Notes under the pieces: model-generated
Seen by the model: the letters and a program-made list of their open reading frames with translations, nothing else
Database searches by the model: none
What the model was told of the DNA's origin: nothing
In this document: in pieces, positions 1 through 9,621 of the stretch
Layout of the letters: each line of letters begins with the position of its first letter
Position numbering within the stretch: the first letter of the stretch is position 1
Position numbers and translations under genes: made by a program
Assembly: GCA_901456055.1 (NCBI GenBank)
Contig: CABDWT010000016.1
Location: 868,001-932,000 of the forward strand
Length of the DNA: 64,000 nucleotides
From: Phytobacter ursingii
GTDB lineage: Bacteria > Pseudomonadota > Gammaproteobacteria > Enterobacterales > Enterobacteriaceae
Reading direction: 5' to 3'

Positions 1-763
1 TATGAAACCACTGGGTCGATGGATGGTGGGGAAGAATGCGATAAGGCTGACCGGAAAGCAGGCCATAGCTGACAAACAGCGCTGTTTTGCGCATGGATGA
101 GAGCAGTAAGTCCGCAAGTTTGCCGCCGGTGGCGTCATACACAATATCTGTCGTTTGCGCCAGGGCCCCGATTTGAGCACTGCGCGTCTCTTCAAGCGGC
201 TGAATGCCGCATTCTGCCAGCTTTTGCCGATGAACGGGCGAACGATGAACGCCTGTTACGCTCAGCGCACCGCGTTTGAGCGCCCACTGGCCGAGCAGGG
301 TGGCGCAATCAGACCCGGCGGCGGTAATCAGTACATGTTTTCCCGCAGGCGGGTAGAGATTAAGCATTAACAGCGCGGCGAGCGGGTTGATGTACGCCCT
401 GGCGGCCAGCACATCGCTGATATCGTCCGGTACCGGTACGGTAAACGCCAGCGGGCTATCAACCAGGCGTTGCCAGGTGCCCTGGCCGCGTAGCGGCAAC
501 ACCCGTTTTCCCAGCAGATGGGCGGCCTGCGCTGGCGCCTGAATTACGGTGCCCACACCTTCATAACCGGCAATGGCGGGCAGGGTGATCCGGTGGCGAT
601 AGGCGCCGGTGATGGGGATCAGATCGGAGGCATTAACCGGGGAAAGCGTCATCGCGACCCGAACCCTGTCAGCCGCCAGTTCCTCAGCCTTTAGCGTTTG
701 CAGCGACAGCACCGCGTCTGGCGCCCCAAAGGCGCGGTAGATAAGCGCCAGGTTACTGCTCAT
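1..763 (-). CDS. Zinc-type alcohol dehydrogenase / quinone reductase-like protein (3' end outside window)
   Basis: Reading the minus strand from ATG at 763 gives an open frame to the window edge, starting [20 protein letters not shown]. It has the look of the MDR (zinc-type alcohol dehydrogenase, QorA-like) superfamily: an N-terminal GroES-like part with EGVGTVIQ near residue 80, then a nucleotide-binding part with the [18 protein letters not shown] stretch. The substrate is unknown; NAD(P)H-dependent reduction of quinones or enals is typical. The gene is the second of a pair: its ATG overlaps the stop of the upstream tehA-like gene by 4 bp, implying translational coupling. The C-terminus lies outside the window. 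Confidence 0.8.
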   Translation of the reverse strand, partial: MSSNLALIYRAFGAPDAVLSLQTLKAEELAADRVRVAMTLSPVNASDLIPITGAYRHRITLPAIAGYEGVGTVIQAPAQAAHLLGKRVLPLRGQGTWQRLVDSPLAFTVPVPDDISDVLAARAYINPLAALLMLNLYPPAGKHVLITAAGSDCATLLGQWALKRGALSVTGVHRSPVHRQKLAECGIQPLEETRSAQIGALAQTTDIVYDATGGKLADLLLSSMRKTALFVSYGLLSGQPYRILPHHPSTQWFH

Positions 764-1722
764 CGGTTTTCTTCGCGGATGATCAATTTGCCGCGCGCCA
801 GCAGCATAAAGGTCTTCACCATCAGTATCCCGATCACCAGATTACAGGCGATAAACAGCGGAAAGGCGATCCAGTACAGTGCGCCATCGGGAGAACCGTG
901 CCCCAGTTTCAGGGTCGTGGTCGCCAGCGACGCCACGCCGAACGAGAAGCTCCAGAAAGAGGGATTAAACGGTTGCGCGCTGTACCAGGGAATCAGGCGG
1001 ATCATAAACAGCGTTTGCAACAGGCCGTAGCCAAAGAGCAGTTTGGCAAAGACATCCGCCTGGCCACCGTTCAGCATCAGCCAGGCGCTGCAGGCGACAA
1101 ACGCCGGAGCCATCTGAATACCGAGCGAGGTGCGGACCGCAGGCGACATCTCTTCCAGATTACGCATTCGACTCAGAATGGCCGGTTCGAGACTCAGCCA
1201 GGAAAAAACACCGGCACCTAAAAAGAGCAGGCCGACATCGTTAAAGCCGAACGCGCCGCAGGCCATGGCGCTGATAAAGTTGTTCGCCACCGTGGGCAGA
1301 TAGAGGCCCGGCGTGGTGGCCTCTTTAGGGTGTGTGCCGCGCCATAATCCGGCGGTTTGCCAGGCGGAATAGGTCAACTGGGCGGTGACAGCAATCAAAA
1401 AGAGCAGCAGGGCAAGGGTATGACACCAGGGCGTCAGGCCAATAGCGACCAGCATACTGGTGGCGGGCGCAAGGCTGACAAAACTGCTTTTTAGCGGATG
1501 CCCAATCTCTTCACGCAGAGTACTTGCGTGCCGTATCAGACGGGTAATGAACGCAAACATCAATAGCGCCCAGATAAGGATAGCTAAAATGACCAGCACA
1601 TCGGCAGGTAACGTGGTGACAGGCCAGATAGTGGCAGCAAATCGCCAGGAGAAACCCAGGCCAATAATGCCCAGTACCATGCCAAAATAACCGGCGGGAA
1701 GGTTAATACGTGTTTTGTTCAT
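760..1722 (-). CDS. tehA: TehA-like tellurite-resistance/dicarboxylate transporter family protein
   Basis: A 320-residue inner-membrane protein of the TehA/SLAC1 anion-channel family with about ten hydrophobic segments. Signature stretches shared with E. coli TehA, from memory, include NLPAGYFG at the N-terminus, [26 protein letters not shown] around residues 140-160 and FWSFSFGV near 260. E. coli TehA with the methyltransferase TehB gives tellurite resistance; no tehB lies nearby, so tellurite function is not assured and a physiological anion or dicarboxylate channel is possible. The stop overlaps the start of the downstream dehydrogenase by 4 bp. Start chosen at [14 protein letters not shown], which aligns with the E. 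coli N-terminus. Confidence 0.8.
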   Translation of the reverse strand: MNKTRINLPAGYFGMVLGIIGLGFSWRFAATIWPVTTLPADVLVILAILIWALLMFAFITRLIRHASTLREEIGHPLKSSFVSLAPATSMLVAIGLTPWCHTLALLLFLIAVTAQLTYSAWQTAGLWRGTHPKEATTPGLYLPTVANNFISAMACGAFGFNDVGLLFLGAGVFSWLSLEPAILSRMRNLEEMSPAVRTSLGIQMAPAFVACSAWLMLNGGQADVFAKLLFGYGLLQTLFMIRLIPWYSAQPFNPSFWSFSFGVASLATTTLKLGHGSPDGALYWIAFPLFIACNLVIGILMVKTFMLLARGKLIIREENR

Positions 1723-1806
1723 TTGATTTTCTTGTATCGTCTTGCGAAGCAGGAAGTGTATAGAGTTGCAGGCAGGGCGTAAACGGCAGCAAAAAGCGGG
1801 TGGGCT

Positions 1807-1833
1807 AAAAATGAGCAGGCGCGCGGCCTGCTC
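1807..1833 (-). terminator. Intrinsic terminator of the treZYX operon
   Basis: On the minus strand an 8-bp perfect stem (GAGCAGGC with GCCTGCTC, 5-base loop) is followed by ATTTTTAG. It lies about 40 bp past the stop of the treX/glgX gene and before tehA, so it should end the trehalose operon transcript. Confidence 0.7.
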
Positions 1834-1850
1834 AGGAATGTCTCTTTAAA

Positions 1851-1863
1851 GTGACAATGTCAC
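1851..1863. repeat. 13-bp palindrome GTGACAATGTCAC, downstream copy
   Basis: A perfect dyad GTGACA-A-TGTCAC lies 7 bp beyond the stop codon of the treX gene. The same GTGACA-N-TGTCAC core occurs at 8428-8440 upstream of treZ, so the two copies bracket the operon. It may be a protein-binding site or part of transcript-end structure; no family is assigned. Confidence 0.5.
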
Positions 1864-1869
1864 ATATCG

Positions 1870-3945
1870 CTACGGACGTCTGAACAGGACGATAGAGCGC
1901 CCTTCCAGTTCAAAATCCATCTCTTTGGTGATCACCAACCCCTGTCTGTCATTGTCTGCGGTAGAAATCTCCAGCACCCAGCCCCCTTCGCCAAACTGCG
2001 GAATGCGAAACGGCACGTTGCCTTCAAACGGATTAAACAGCATCAGGACATCGTGCCAGATACCCTGTTCAGTTTGCAGGTCCGGACGCCCAATATAGAC
2101 GCCGAGCGTCGAACCCTCATCCCATTGTTCGGGTTGTTGAAAGCCGCCCCCGGCATTAAACCACTCGATCACCATGCCATCGCGCCAGTTTTCACGGCGC
2201 AGGAGCGGCTGGTCGGCGCGCAATTTGATAACGTGGCGGGTAAACTCACGCAGTGTACTGGCCGTTTCCGGCAGGTTATCCCAGTGCACCCATGAGATTT
2301 CACTGTCCTGACAGTAGCCGTTGTTGTTTCCCAACTGGCTGCGGCCAAATTCGTCCCCCGCAAGTAGCATGGGTGTGCCATGAGAAAAGAACAACGTGGC
2401 AAGGAAGTTGCGTTTTTGCCGCTCGCGCACGGCGTTAATGCCTTCATCCTCAGTAGGCCCTTCCGCGCCATAGTTGCAGGAGCGGTTATCGTTGTGGCCG
2501 TCGTTGTTGTCTTCGCCGTTGGCTTCATTGTGCTTGTCGTTGTACGACACGAGATCGTTCAGGGTGAAACCGTCATGGGCAGTGATAAAGTTGACGCTGG
2601 CCCACGGGCGACGTCCGCGCAGATCGTAGAGGTCGCCGGAGCCCAGCAGCCGGGCGGCAAAATCGCTGGAGACATTATCGCCATGCCAGTATTCACGCAC
2701 CGTATCGCGATATTTATCATTCCATTCGGCCCAGCCAGGCGGGAACCCCCCCACCTGATAGCCGCCCGGACCGATATCCCAGGGTTCGCCAATCAATTTC
2801 AGTCGTGATAGCAAAGGGTCCTGCATCATGGCGTCAAAAAAGCCGCCGCGCTGGTCGAAGCCTTCCGGTTCACGCCCCAGAATGGTCCCCAGGTCAAAGC
2901 GAAAGCCGTCGATATGCATCGATTCTGCCCAGTAACGCAGCGAATCCATCACCATTTGTAGCACCCGCGGATGCGAGGTGTTCACCGTATTACCCGTACC
3001 GGTGTCGTTAATGTAATAGCGATGCTGCTCAGGCAAGGTACGGTAGTAAGAGAAATTATCGATCCCCTTAAACGAGAGCGTTGGGCCAAGTTCGTTGCCT
3101 TCCGCCGTGTGGTTGTAGACCACATCCAGGATCACTTCGATACCGGCATCGTGAAAGGCGCGTACCATATCGCGCACCCCCTGAATGCCTTTAGGGCCGT
3201 AATAACGCGAAGCCGGGGCAAAGAAGCCCAACGTGTTATAGCCCCAGAAGTTTTTCAGTCCTTTATCCAGCAAATGCTGATCATCCGGAAACCAATGGAC
3301 AGGCAGGAGTTCAACCGAGGTGATGCCGAGATTTTTGATGTAATCCACCGTCGCCTTATGGCCCATGCCTTCAAAGGTGCCGCGTAATTCCTGCGGCAGC
3401 GCGGAATTGAGCTGGGTAAAGCCTTTGACGTGCGTTTCATAAATGACCGCCCTGGACCAGGGAATGACCGGGCGATGTTGGTCCTGCCAGTCAAATTCAT
3501 TCGGGTCGATTACCCGGCATTTGGGCATATAAGGACCGCTGTCGCGGGTATCAAATGTCAGATCTTTGTCTTCATGTAACAGATCGTAGGCGAAGTGCGA
3601 TTCATTCCACTCCACGTTGCCAACCAGTTCGCGGGCATACGGGTCAACCAGCAGTTTATGCGGGTTAAAACGGTGACCATTTTCCGGGTCATAAGGGCCA
3701 TGGACGCGGAAACCATACAGCGCGCCGGGTTTCAGCCCGGGGACATAGCCATGCCAGATTTCATGCGTGTACTCTGGCAGGTCGAGTCTTGCGATTTCCT
3801 GTTTGCCGTCGGGGGCATAGAGACACAGCTCAACGCGCTGCGCGTGTGCGGAAAAGAGCGCAAAGTTGACACCCGCACCATCGTAATTAGCACCGAGTTG
3901 ATGATAATTTCCTGCCGTAATAGTAAATGACTTTCCGTCTGACAT
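1870..3945 (-). CDS. treX: Glycogen debranching enzyme of the trehalose operon (TreX/GlgX type)
   Basis: A 691-residue GH13 isoamylase-type enzyme, the normal size for GlgX/TreX. An N-terminal CBM48-like domain (about residues 10-160) precedes the (beta/alpha)8 barrel. Catalytic motifs visible are DGFRFDLG (nucleophile Asp), LIGEPWD (acid/base Glu) and TAHDGFTL (transition-state Asp). It hydrolyses alpha-1,6 branches to give linear maltodextrins, the substrate of TreY. It is the last gene of treZ-treY-treX; 47 bp separate it from treY and a ribosome-binding GAAGGA lies upstream of the ATG at 3945. The name treX is chosen from context; the family itself is glgX. Confidence 0.9.
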   Translation of the reverse strand: MSDGKSFTITAGNYHQLGANYDGAGVNFALFSAHAQRVELCLYAPDGKQEIARLDLPEYTHEIWHGYVPGLKPGALYGFRVHGPYDPENGHRFNPHKLLVDPYARELVGNVEWNESHFAYDLLHEDKDLTFDTRDSGPYMPKCRVIDPNEFDWQDQHRPVIPWSRAVIYETHVKGFTQLNSALPQELRGTFEGMGHKATVDYIKNLGITSVELLPVHWFPDDQHLLDKGLKNFWGYNTLGFFAPASRYYGPKGIQGVRDMVRAFHDAGIEVILDVVYNHTAEGNELGPTLSFKGIDNFSYYRTLPEQHRYYINDTGTGNTVNTSHPRVLQMVMDSLRYWAESMHIDGFRFDLGTILGREPEGFDQRGGFFDAMMQDPLLSRLKLIGEPWDIGPGGYQVGGFPPGWAEWNDKYRDTVREYWHGDNVSSDFAARLLGSGDLYDLRGRRPWASVNFITAHDGFTLNDLVSYNDKHNEANGEDNNDGHNDNRSCNYGAEGPTEDEGINAVRERQKRNFLATLFFSHGTPMLLAGDEFGRSQLGNNNGYCQDSEISWVHWDNLPETASTLREFTRHVIKLRADQPLLRRENWRDGMVIEWFNAGGGFQQPEQWDEGSTLGVYIGRPDLQTEQGIWHDVLMLFNPFEGNVPFRIPQFGEGGWVLEISTADNDRQGLVITKEMDFELEGRSIVLFRRP

Positions 3946-3992
3946 TTTTTCCTTCTCCCGCTAATGACGATTTTTGCCATAAATACAAAAGG

Positions 3993-6533
3993 TTAAAATG
4001 AACTATATAAAACACGTACGGGCAGACTGCCATCTCCTGACGCCAGGTCGATGCCCTTGTTCAGGTTTTCTTCTTTTCCGGTAAAGAGATCCCGATAACG
4101 CCGCCCGGCAAGGGTATCCGTCAGCATGACCGAGGTATCTTGCAGGCCTGGCGGGTAGAGCCAGTCGGGATGTGCCGCCAGCGCAGCGAAAACCAGACGC
4201 GGTACGACAACAATCAGCGCTTCGTCGCCACAGGTACGGGCAAAGGCGATAACGTTTTTCGCCTGCGAACCTGAGGCGGAAAGCGGCAAATAATCGCCTG
4301 TGCGAAATAGCCGCGGTTTTTGCTGGCGAAAACGGGCAAGGCGGGCGATAACCTGCTGTTTCGTTCTGCCGCTAAACCAGGCGTCCTGGTCGGTGTTGAG
4401 CGGTTTTTCCTCGTCGTCGAGCGCGCTGGCGAGCGCAAAGAAATCAGGTTCGAGGCGATTATCCGGATCCACAAGGCTAAAGTTGAACGCTTCACTCCCC
4501 TGGTAGATATCCGGTACGCCGGGTGCAGTAAGCTTAATTATTGCCTGTGTCAGGCTGTTCACCAGTCCGGCGCGAATAAAAGGCTGCAGGGCGCGGTGAA
4601 AATCGACCAGAAACGGCTGGTTATCCGCTGAGAGCAGATGCGTGACATAACCCAGAACCGCCTGTTCGTAGGCGTCATTGTTGTCATCCCAGCTCGTGCG
4701 TAATTTCTCCTCGCGCAGCGCTTTTTCAACATACGGAAGAAAACGGTCTTCGAGGGCTTTAAGGCCTGTGTGATCATCCGGGCGCAATGTGACGGGCCAC
4801 GCCCCCGCCAGCGCCTGATAGATCATCCATTTGCTGCCGGAGCGCGGCGCGGCGCCGTCATCAATCAGCACGACTTTGGATTTATTCATCTCGCGCCAGC
4901 GAACAACGCACTGTGCCCACTCTTCGGGCGCTTCGGTAAGGGTATACAGCCGCGCGCGGGTATCTTCGCCCCGTTTGGTGTCGTGGGTGGAGGTGGTCGA
5001 CAGAGCATCCGGCTGCCGCTCGCGGCGGGTTTGCATCTCTTTATGGAAAGCGGACAACGCATAAGGTCGTGGTAACGGCTCCGATCCCACTTCATTGAGC
5101 GCCAGCGCCATGTGCTGACGGAAAAAGAGGGTATCTTCCACGGATTTCGCCATTAGCGGCCCGGTCAGTTGCTGAAAGCGCGTGCGAAAGACGAGCACAT
5201 TATCGGCGGTGCTGTCCTCCAGCTCGCCAGTGAGGATCCGTTGCAGAAAATCCAGCGCCTCAGGATCTGGCAAGGTGCCGGGCGCCTTCACCGAATCGAC
5301 GACGTTTTGTAGCAGGGCATCGTCTGCCGGGGTCAGCCCTTCGTTGGTGCCATAGGTACGGTAAACGGGGAAGGCGACCAGCAGTTCTCGCAGGGCCGTA
5401 CTTATGGCGGTTTCATCCAGTGCGGCACCTTCCGCCGTGGCAATGTCCAGGCTTAGCCTGAGGAGGGTGTTAAATTCGCCTTCAAAATTGCGCCCTGACA
5501 TCAATAGCTTGGCGGCACGCAGTTCGTTCGCCATATCAACCGTTCTGCCCAGTACCTCTCCATAGGCCTGGCTGAGCGTCGCCATATTGTCGCCATCGAC
5601 CAGCGCGTCGGATAAGGCGGCGATAAATTCATAACCGGTGGTCCCGGAGACGGGCCACTCTGGCGGAAGCTGTTCGCCGTCAGCAAGGATTTTCTCCACG
5701 GTGATGTAGCAGTCCGGCCCGGCCTGTTGGCGTAAACGCTCAAGATAGCCTTTCGGGTCCGCCAGCCCGTCGATGTGGTCGATGCGCAGCCCGTCAACGA
5801 CGCCGCTGTGCACCAGTTCGAGAATCAGCCGGTGCGTATCATCAAAGACGGTTTTATCTTCAACCCGCACGCCCACCAGACCGGTTATCTCAAAAAAGCG
5901 GCGATATGAGAGAGAATGAGGCGCGTCACGCCAGCAGGTGAGCCGCCAGGGTTGACGCTGATGCAACGCGCTGATGGCTGATTTATCCGTCAGATTCAGG
6001 ATCGCGTCGGGGTCGTCTTGCCAGCTTTCCGGCGTCAATGGATAAAAACTGTCGTAATAGGCAAAGGCGGGATGTCCGGTTTCCGGGTCCGGCTGTACGT
6101 GGATCTCGTCACGCTCCAGCACATTTTCAAAGGTATCGCCCAGAAACGGCAGCGTGAGCGGACGCGTCCAGTCAATATCGAAATGGTGGGCGTAACGGCT
6201 TCGTGGACCGTGTTCGATAACATCGCGCCACCAGCGGTTTTCCAGTGAAGCCGCCATATGGTTCGGCACAATGTCGAGAATCAGCCCCAGCCCCGACTCT
6301 TTGAGCGCTTTTACCATCCGATCGAACCCCTTGCGCCCACCAATGGCCGGGTCGATTTCATTAGCGTCTGTCACGTCATAACCGTGGGTTGATCCGGTGG
6401 TGGCAGTAAAAACAGGCGATGCATACAGGTGACTAATGCCCAGCCGTTTAAGGTAGGGCGCCAGTGCCGCGGCACGGTCAAAGGTCATGCCGTTACGAAA
6501 CTGAATACGGTACGTTGCCGTTGGAATGGTCAT
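3993..6533 (-). CDS. treY: Maltooligosyl trehalose synthase
   Basis: An 846-residue cytoplasmic GH13 enzyme that isomerises the reducing-end glucose of maltodextrins from an alpha-1,4 to an alpha,alpha-1,1 linkage. Family hallmarks are visible: the N-terminal TATYRIQFRNGMTFD stretch, GISHLYASPVF, GSTHGYDVTD, LDIVPNHMA, the catalytic-Asp motif DGLRIDHIDGL and Glu in TVEKIL, and C-terminal GVPDIYQGSE. Its ATG overlaps the treZ stop by 4 bp (6530-6533), indicating translational coupling. Together with TreZ and TreX it makes trehalose directly from glycogen, independently of OtsAB. Confidence 0.93.
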   Translation of the reverse strand: MTIPTATYRIQFRNGMTFDRAAALAPYLKRLGISHLYASPVFTATTGSTHGYDVTDANEIDPAIGGRKGFDRMVKALKESGLGLILDIVPNHMAASLENRWWRDVIEHGPRSRYAHHFDIDWTRPLTLPFLGDTFENVLERDEIHVQPDPETGHPAFAYYDSFYPLTPESWQDDPDAILNLTDKSAISALHQRQPWRLTCWRDAPHSLSYRRFFEITGLVGVRVEDKTVFDDTHRLILELVHSGVVDGLRIDHIDGLADPKGYLERLRQQAGPDCYITVEKILADGEQLPPEWPVSGTTGYEFIAALSDALVDGDNMATLSQAYGEVLGRTVDMANELRAAKLLMSGRNFEGEFNTLLRLSLDIATAEGAALDETAISTALRELLVAFPVYRTYGTNEGLTPADDALLQNVVDSVKAPGTLPDPEALDFLQRILTGELEDSTADNVLVFRTRFQQLTGPLMAKSVEDTLFFRQHMALALNEVGSEPLPRPYALSAFHKEMQTRRERQPDALSTTSTHDTKRGEDTRARLYTLTEAPEEWAQCVVRWREMNKSKVVLIDDGAAPRSGSKWMIYQALAGAWPVTLRPDDHTGLKALEDRFLPYVEKALREEKLRTSWDDNNDAYEQAVLGYVTHLLSADNQPFLVDFHRALQPFIRAGLVNSLTQAIIKLTAPGVPDIYQGSEAFNFSLVDPDNRLEPDFFALASALDDEEKPLNTDQDAWFSGRTKQQVIARLARFRQQKPRLFRTGDYLPLSASGSQAKNVIAFARTCGDEALIVVVPRLVFAALAAHPDWLYPPGLQDTSVMLTDTLAGRRYRDLFTGKEENLNKGIDLASGDGSLPVRVLYSSF

Positions 6534-8317
6534 TGCGCATCTCCTGACGCGAGGCGAACCACAATCGAATGTGGCGGCAGTTCGTTTGTGATAGTGGGAC
6601 GGGCAAACAGTATGTTGCCGGGAAAGTCAGGTACGGGCCTGGCGTGCTCGCCGAGATTGAGCGCCATCGATAACGTGCCGTCAGGGAATGTCCAGCGTAC
6701 GGCGAGAAAACCGGGTGCGGTATCCACGACCTTACCGTTTTGCCCCGAGGCCTGTGCCAGCAATGGCACAATGTACTGCTGACGCAATGCCAGCAATTCA
6801 CGCGTTAAGGCTAACCAGGCTTTACCCTCAGTGCTTTGCCGGGCCTGCCAGTTGAGCTTCGACAGGGTGAAGGTACGCTCGGCATTGGGATCGGGCACAT
6901 CAACGCCGTCATACCCGGAGTGGCCGGAAAACTCTTTTGCCCGTCCCTCACGCACGGCGCGGGCGAGATCGCCATGGAAATCAGTAAAGAACAGGAAAGG
7001 CCGCGTCTCGCCATACTCTTCACCCATAAAGATCAGGGGAATATGCGGCGAGAGCAGCAGGGCAGCCAGCAGGAGTTGACTGCGTTCCGGTCCTGCGAGG
7101 CTAATCAACCGTTCACCTAATGCGCGGTTACCGACCTGATCGTGATTCTGGATAAAATCGACAAAGGCGGCTGGCGGCTGGCCCCGGCTGTCCACACCAC
7201 GCGGTTCGCCACTGTGTGGGGAGACTTCGCCCTGATAAGCAAATCCTTCGGCGAGCGCACGGGCAACCCATTTTTCAGGGGCATCAGCGAAATCCTGGTA
7301 ATAAGCCTGCGTCTCTCCCGTCGCCAGCACGTGCACGGCATTGTGAAGATCATCGTTCCACTCGGCGGTAAAGAGAGAGACTGAGCCGTCCTCGTCGCGT
7401 GGGTGCAGGTCGATAATGTTACGGCTGTCTTCAGTAGTGAGATGAACGGGGCGGTCGGTTATCTGTTGCCGAATGCGCCGGGCAATGTCTATGAGGATGT
7501 GTTTTTCGGATTTATCCTCAATCTGATCGATGGCATCGAAGCGTAATCCATCAAGACGAAACTCGGTCAACCAGTAGAGCGGCGCTTGCGCAATATAGCG
7601 ACGGGCCGCGTCCACATCATAAGCAATACCCGCCCCCCAGGGCGTGGAACGGGAGCTATCGAAGAAGTCGGGTGACAGTAAAGAAAGATAATTACCTTCC
7701 GGGCCAAAGTGGTTGAGCACAATATCAAGGACCACTGAAAGCCCTAGCCCATGGGCGGTATCGACAAACGCGCGGAAATCGTCCGGCGTACCGTAGGCAG
7801 AATGCGGTGCGTAGAGCAGTACGCCATCGTAGCCCCATCCCCGATTGCCGCCAAACTGCGACAGGGGCATCACTTCTATTTGGGTAATCCCCAGTTCGGC
7901 AAGATAAGGCAGTTTCCTGATAGCGGACCGGAAGGTTCCCTCCGGCGTAAATGTCCCGATATGCAACTCATACACGACGGTCTCTTCCCACGGGCGCCCG
8001 TTCCACTGCGGGTGTTGCCAGCGATACTGGGTGGGGTCGATGACCAGCGACGGGCCATTAACATCCGCTTTCTGTGCGCGAGAGGCCGGGTCGGGAATAG
8101 TCATACCATCGGCGAGAACGTACTGATATTCCGTGCCGGGCGCGATGTTTTCTACGGTAAGTTCAAACCAGCCCTCGTCGCACGGACGCATGTCCAGATC
8201 TTTACCTGCAAGCCGTAAAGTGATGGTGGGCTGACCGGATGCCCAGACACGAAACCGGACGGCGCCGTTCCCGAGCCATTCGGCCCCCCAGCTTTTATGA
8301 AATGATGTTGACTCCAT
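6530..8317 (-). CDS. treZ: Malto-oligosyltrehalose trehalohydrolase
   Basis: A 595-residue GH13 enzyme that releases trehalose from maltooligosyl-trehalose. Visible features are the N-terminal immunoglobulin-like domain with GAEWLGNGAVRFRVWA, the IGTFTPEGTF and IEVMPLSQFGG motifs, the catalytic-Asp motif GLRFDAIDQI, Glu in LTTEDSRN and Asp in IQNHDQVGN. It is the first gene of the operon, so the operon promoter should lie in 8318-8645, where an ACGAGGTAATTG-type ribosome-binding sequence precedes the ATG. Trehalose made here is usually an osmotic or desiccation protectant. Confidence 0.93.
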   Translation of the reverse strand: MESTSFHKSWGAEWLGNGAVRFRVWASGQPTITLRLAGKDLDMRPCDEGWFELTVENIAPGTEYQYVLADGMTIPDPASRAQKADVNGPSLVIDPTQYRWQHPQWNGRPWEETVVYELHIGTFTPEGTFRSAIRKLPYLAELGITQIEVMPLSQFGGNRGWGYDGVLLYAPHSAYGTPDDFRAFVDTAHGLGLSVVLDIVLNHFGPEGNYLSLLSPDFFDSSRSTPWGAGIAYDVDAARRYIAQAPLYWLTEFRLDGLRFDAIDQIEDKSEKHILIDIARRIRQQITDRPVHLTTEDSRNIIDLHPRDEDGSVSLFTAEWNDDLHNAVHVLATGETQAYYQDFADAPEKWVARALAEGFAYQGEVSPHSGEPRGVDSRGQPPAAFVDFIQNHDQVGNRALGERLISLAGPERSQLLLAALLLSPHIPLIFMGEEYGETRPFLFFTDFHGDLARAVREGRAKEFSGHSGYDGVDVPDPNAERTFTLSKLNWQARQSTEGKAWLALTRELLALRQQYIVPLLAQASGQNGKVVDTAPGFLAVRWTFPDGTLSMALNLGEHARPVPDFPGNILFARPTITNELPPHSIVVRLASGDAQ

Positions 8318-8645
8318 TCAATTACCTCGTTTAATGCAAAGCGATCAATGGCCGACAAAAAGTGCCTTAAGAACGCGATACCTCAAGGCATACGAAGCTG
8401 ATCATAGACGATAATGGGAAAAGTGATGTGACAGTGTCACTTGTACAGCATGCAGAATGAGCGCAATTCTGACGGGAAAGGGGTGAGTGAGTCTCGTTGT
8501 CTGAGCGACATTCCACAAACTGCACCCTGTACGGGTGACCAACAAAAGCGATGTGTGTTGCCGGACGCCAGGAGAGTGCCGTGACGGGTTTTGAGACGTA
8601 TAGTTTATTTAAGGTGGGTTATTGGGACATACAAAAGGTGAAAAT
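8318..8645. promoter_or_regulatory. Divergent control region between treZ and the 8646 gene
   Basis: This 328-bp gap separates two divergent genes and must hold both promoters. It contains the palindrome GTGACAGTGTCAC at 8428-8440, about 110 bp upstream of the treZ ATG. No gene was found. An AAAGGTGA ribosome-binding site precedes the plus-strand ATG at 8646. Confidence 0.6.
8428..8440. repeat. 13-bp palindrome GTGACAGTGTCAC, upstream copy
   Basis: A perfect dyad GTGACA-G-TGTCAC in the treZ upstream region, matching the copy at 1851-1863 except for the central base. Its position suits an operator for the trehalose operon, but the binding protein is unknown. Confidence 0.5.
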
Positions 8646-9575
8646 ATGACAACCAAACGTTTACTGGACTGCTGTGCTTCCGACCTGGCTCAGATGGACA
8701 AAGCGGCGTTGCTTTATGCAATTCGAGCCAGTGAAGGGCGCGTGTTGATCAGTGAAACGATCGCGATTACGCAGCCGCTGCTTAACAATGTCACCAATGC
8801 AGAGCTTGCGGCGTCACAGGGGGCGGATATTCTGCTTATCAATATGTTCGACAGCGAGCATCCACAGATTCAGGGCATGCCTGCGGATACCCAACCGGAA
8901 GAAGTGTTGCATCGCTTAGCACAACTGACCGGGCGAATCATCGGCGTAAACCTGGAGGCCGTCGACCCTAACTTTGCCCGTAACCATGAGGATATCTGGA
9001 AAATGAAGGCGGGGCGTGCGGCCACGGCGGAAAATGCGCGAAAACTGGTAGAGATGGGGGCTAAAATCCTCGTACTGACCGGCAATCCGAACAATGGCGT
9101 GAGCAATAAGGCGCTGGGACTGGCGTTAAAAGAGATTCGCGATGCGATTGGCGATAGCGCGGTATTGATAACCGGTAAAATGCATGGCGCAGGCATTGTC
9201 CGGGAAAGTGGGAGCGCCATTATTAGCGAAGAAGATGTGAACGGGTTTGCCGAGCAAGGGGCAGATATTGTATTGATCCCGGCCCCCGGTACGGTGCCTG
9301 GCATGAGTCAGGAAAAGGTTGCGGCGCTTATTGATTGCGCGCATGCCAGCGGCGTTCTGGCGATGACGGCCATCGGAACGTCTCAGGAAGGGGCCGATAT
9401 CAACACGATTCGCCAGATTGCCTTGATGAGTAAAATGGCCGGAGCCGATCTGCATCATATTGGCGATACGGGTTATATGGGCATGGCCCTGCCGGAAAAT
9501 ATTCTGGCCTATAGCGTCGCCATTCGCGGTGTCAGACATACCTATACGCGTATTGCGCGTTCGGTAAATCGCTAA
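8646..9575 (+). CDS. Unrecognised TIM-barrel-like protein
   Basis: A protein of 309 residues starting MTTKRLLDCCASDLAQMDK. The ATG at 8646 has a good AAAGGTGA site 5 bp upstream; a TTG 24 bp earlier has none. The pattern of alternating strands and short loops (ILLINMFDS, IIGVNLEAVDPN, AKILVLTGNP, AVLITGKMHGAG, ADIVLIPAPGTVPG, VLAMTAIGTSQEG) suggests a beta/alpha barrel of about eight units. Related proteins have, as I recall, carried the labels haloacid dehalogenase-like hydrolase or a DUF, with no established reaction, and I do not assign one. It stands alone between divergent treZ and a convergent neighbour. Confidence 0.75.
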   Translation: MTTKRLLDCCASDLAQMDKAALLYAIRASEGRVLISETIAITQPLLNNVTNAELAASQGADILLINMFDSEHPQIQGMPADTQPEEVLHRLAQLTGRIIGVNLEAVDPNFARNHEDIWKMKAGRAATAENARKLVEMGAKILVLTGNPNNGVSNKALGLALKEIRDAIGDSAVLITGKMHGAGIVRESGSAIISEEDVNGFAEQGADIVLIPAPGTVPGMSQEKVAALIDCAHASGVLAMTAIGTSQEGADINTIRQIALMSKMAGADLHHIGDTGYMGMALPENILAYSVAIRGVRHTYTRIARSVNR

Positions 9576-9583
9576 CCTGCAGG

Positions 9584-9614
9584 AACCGGTATCTGCCTGC
9601 AGCGAATACCGGTT
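9584..9614 (+). terminator. Intrinsic terminator after the 8646 gene
   Basis: A 9-bp perfect stem, AACCGGTAT paired with ATACCGGTT, ends in TTTTATCG just after the stop at 9575. It lies between convergent genes and may serve both strands. Confidence 0.6.
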
Positions 9615-9621
9615 TTATCGA

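Noticed and set aside
2380-2808. Hydrophobic frame on the strand opposite treX
   Set aside because: Val-rich stretch is produced by the antisense of an Asn/Asp-rich loop in the debranching enzyme.
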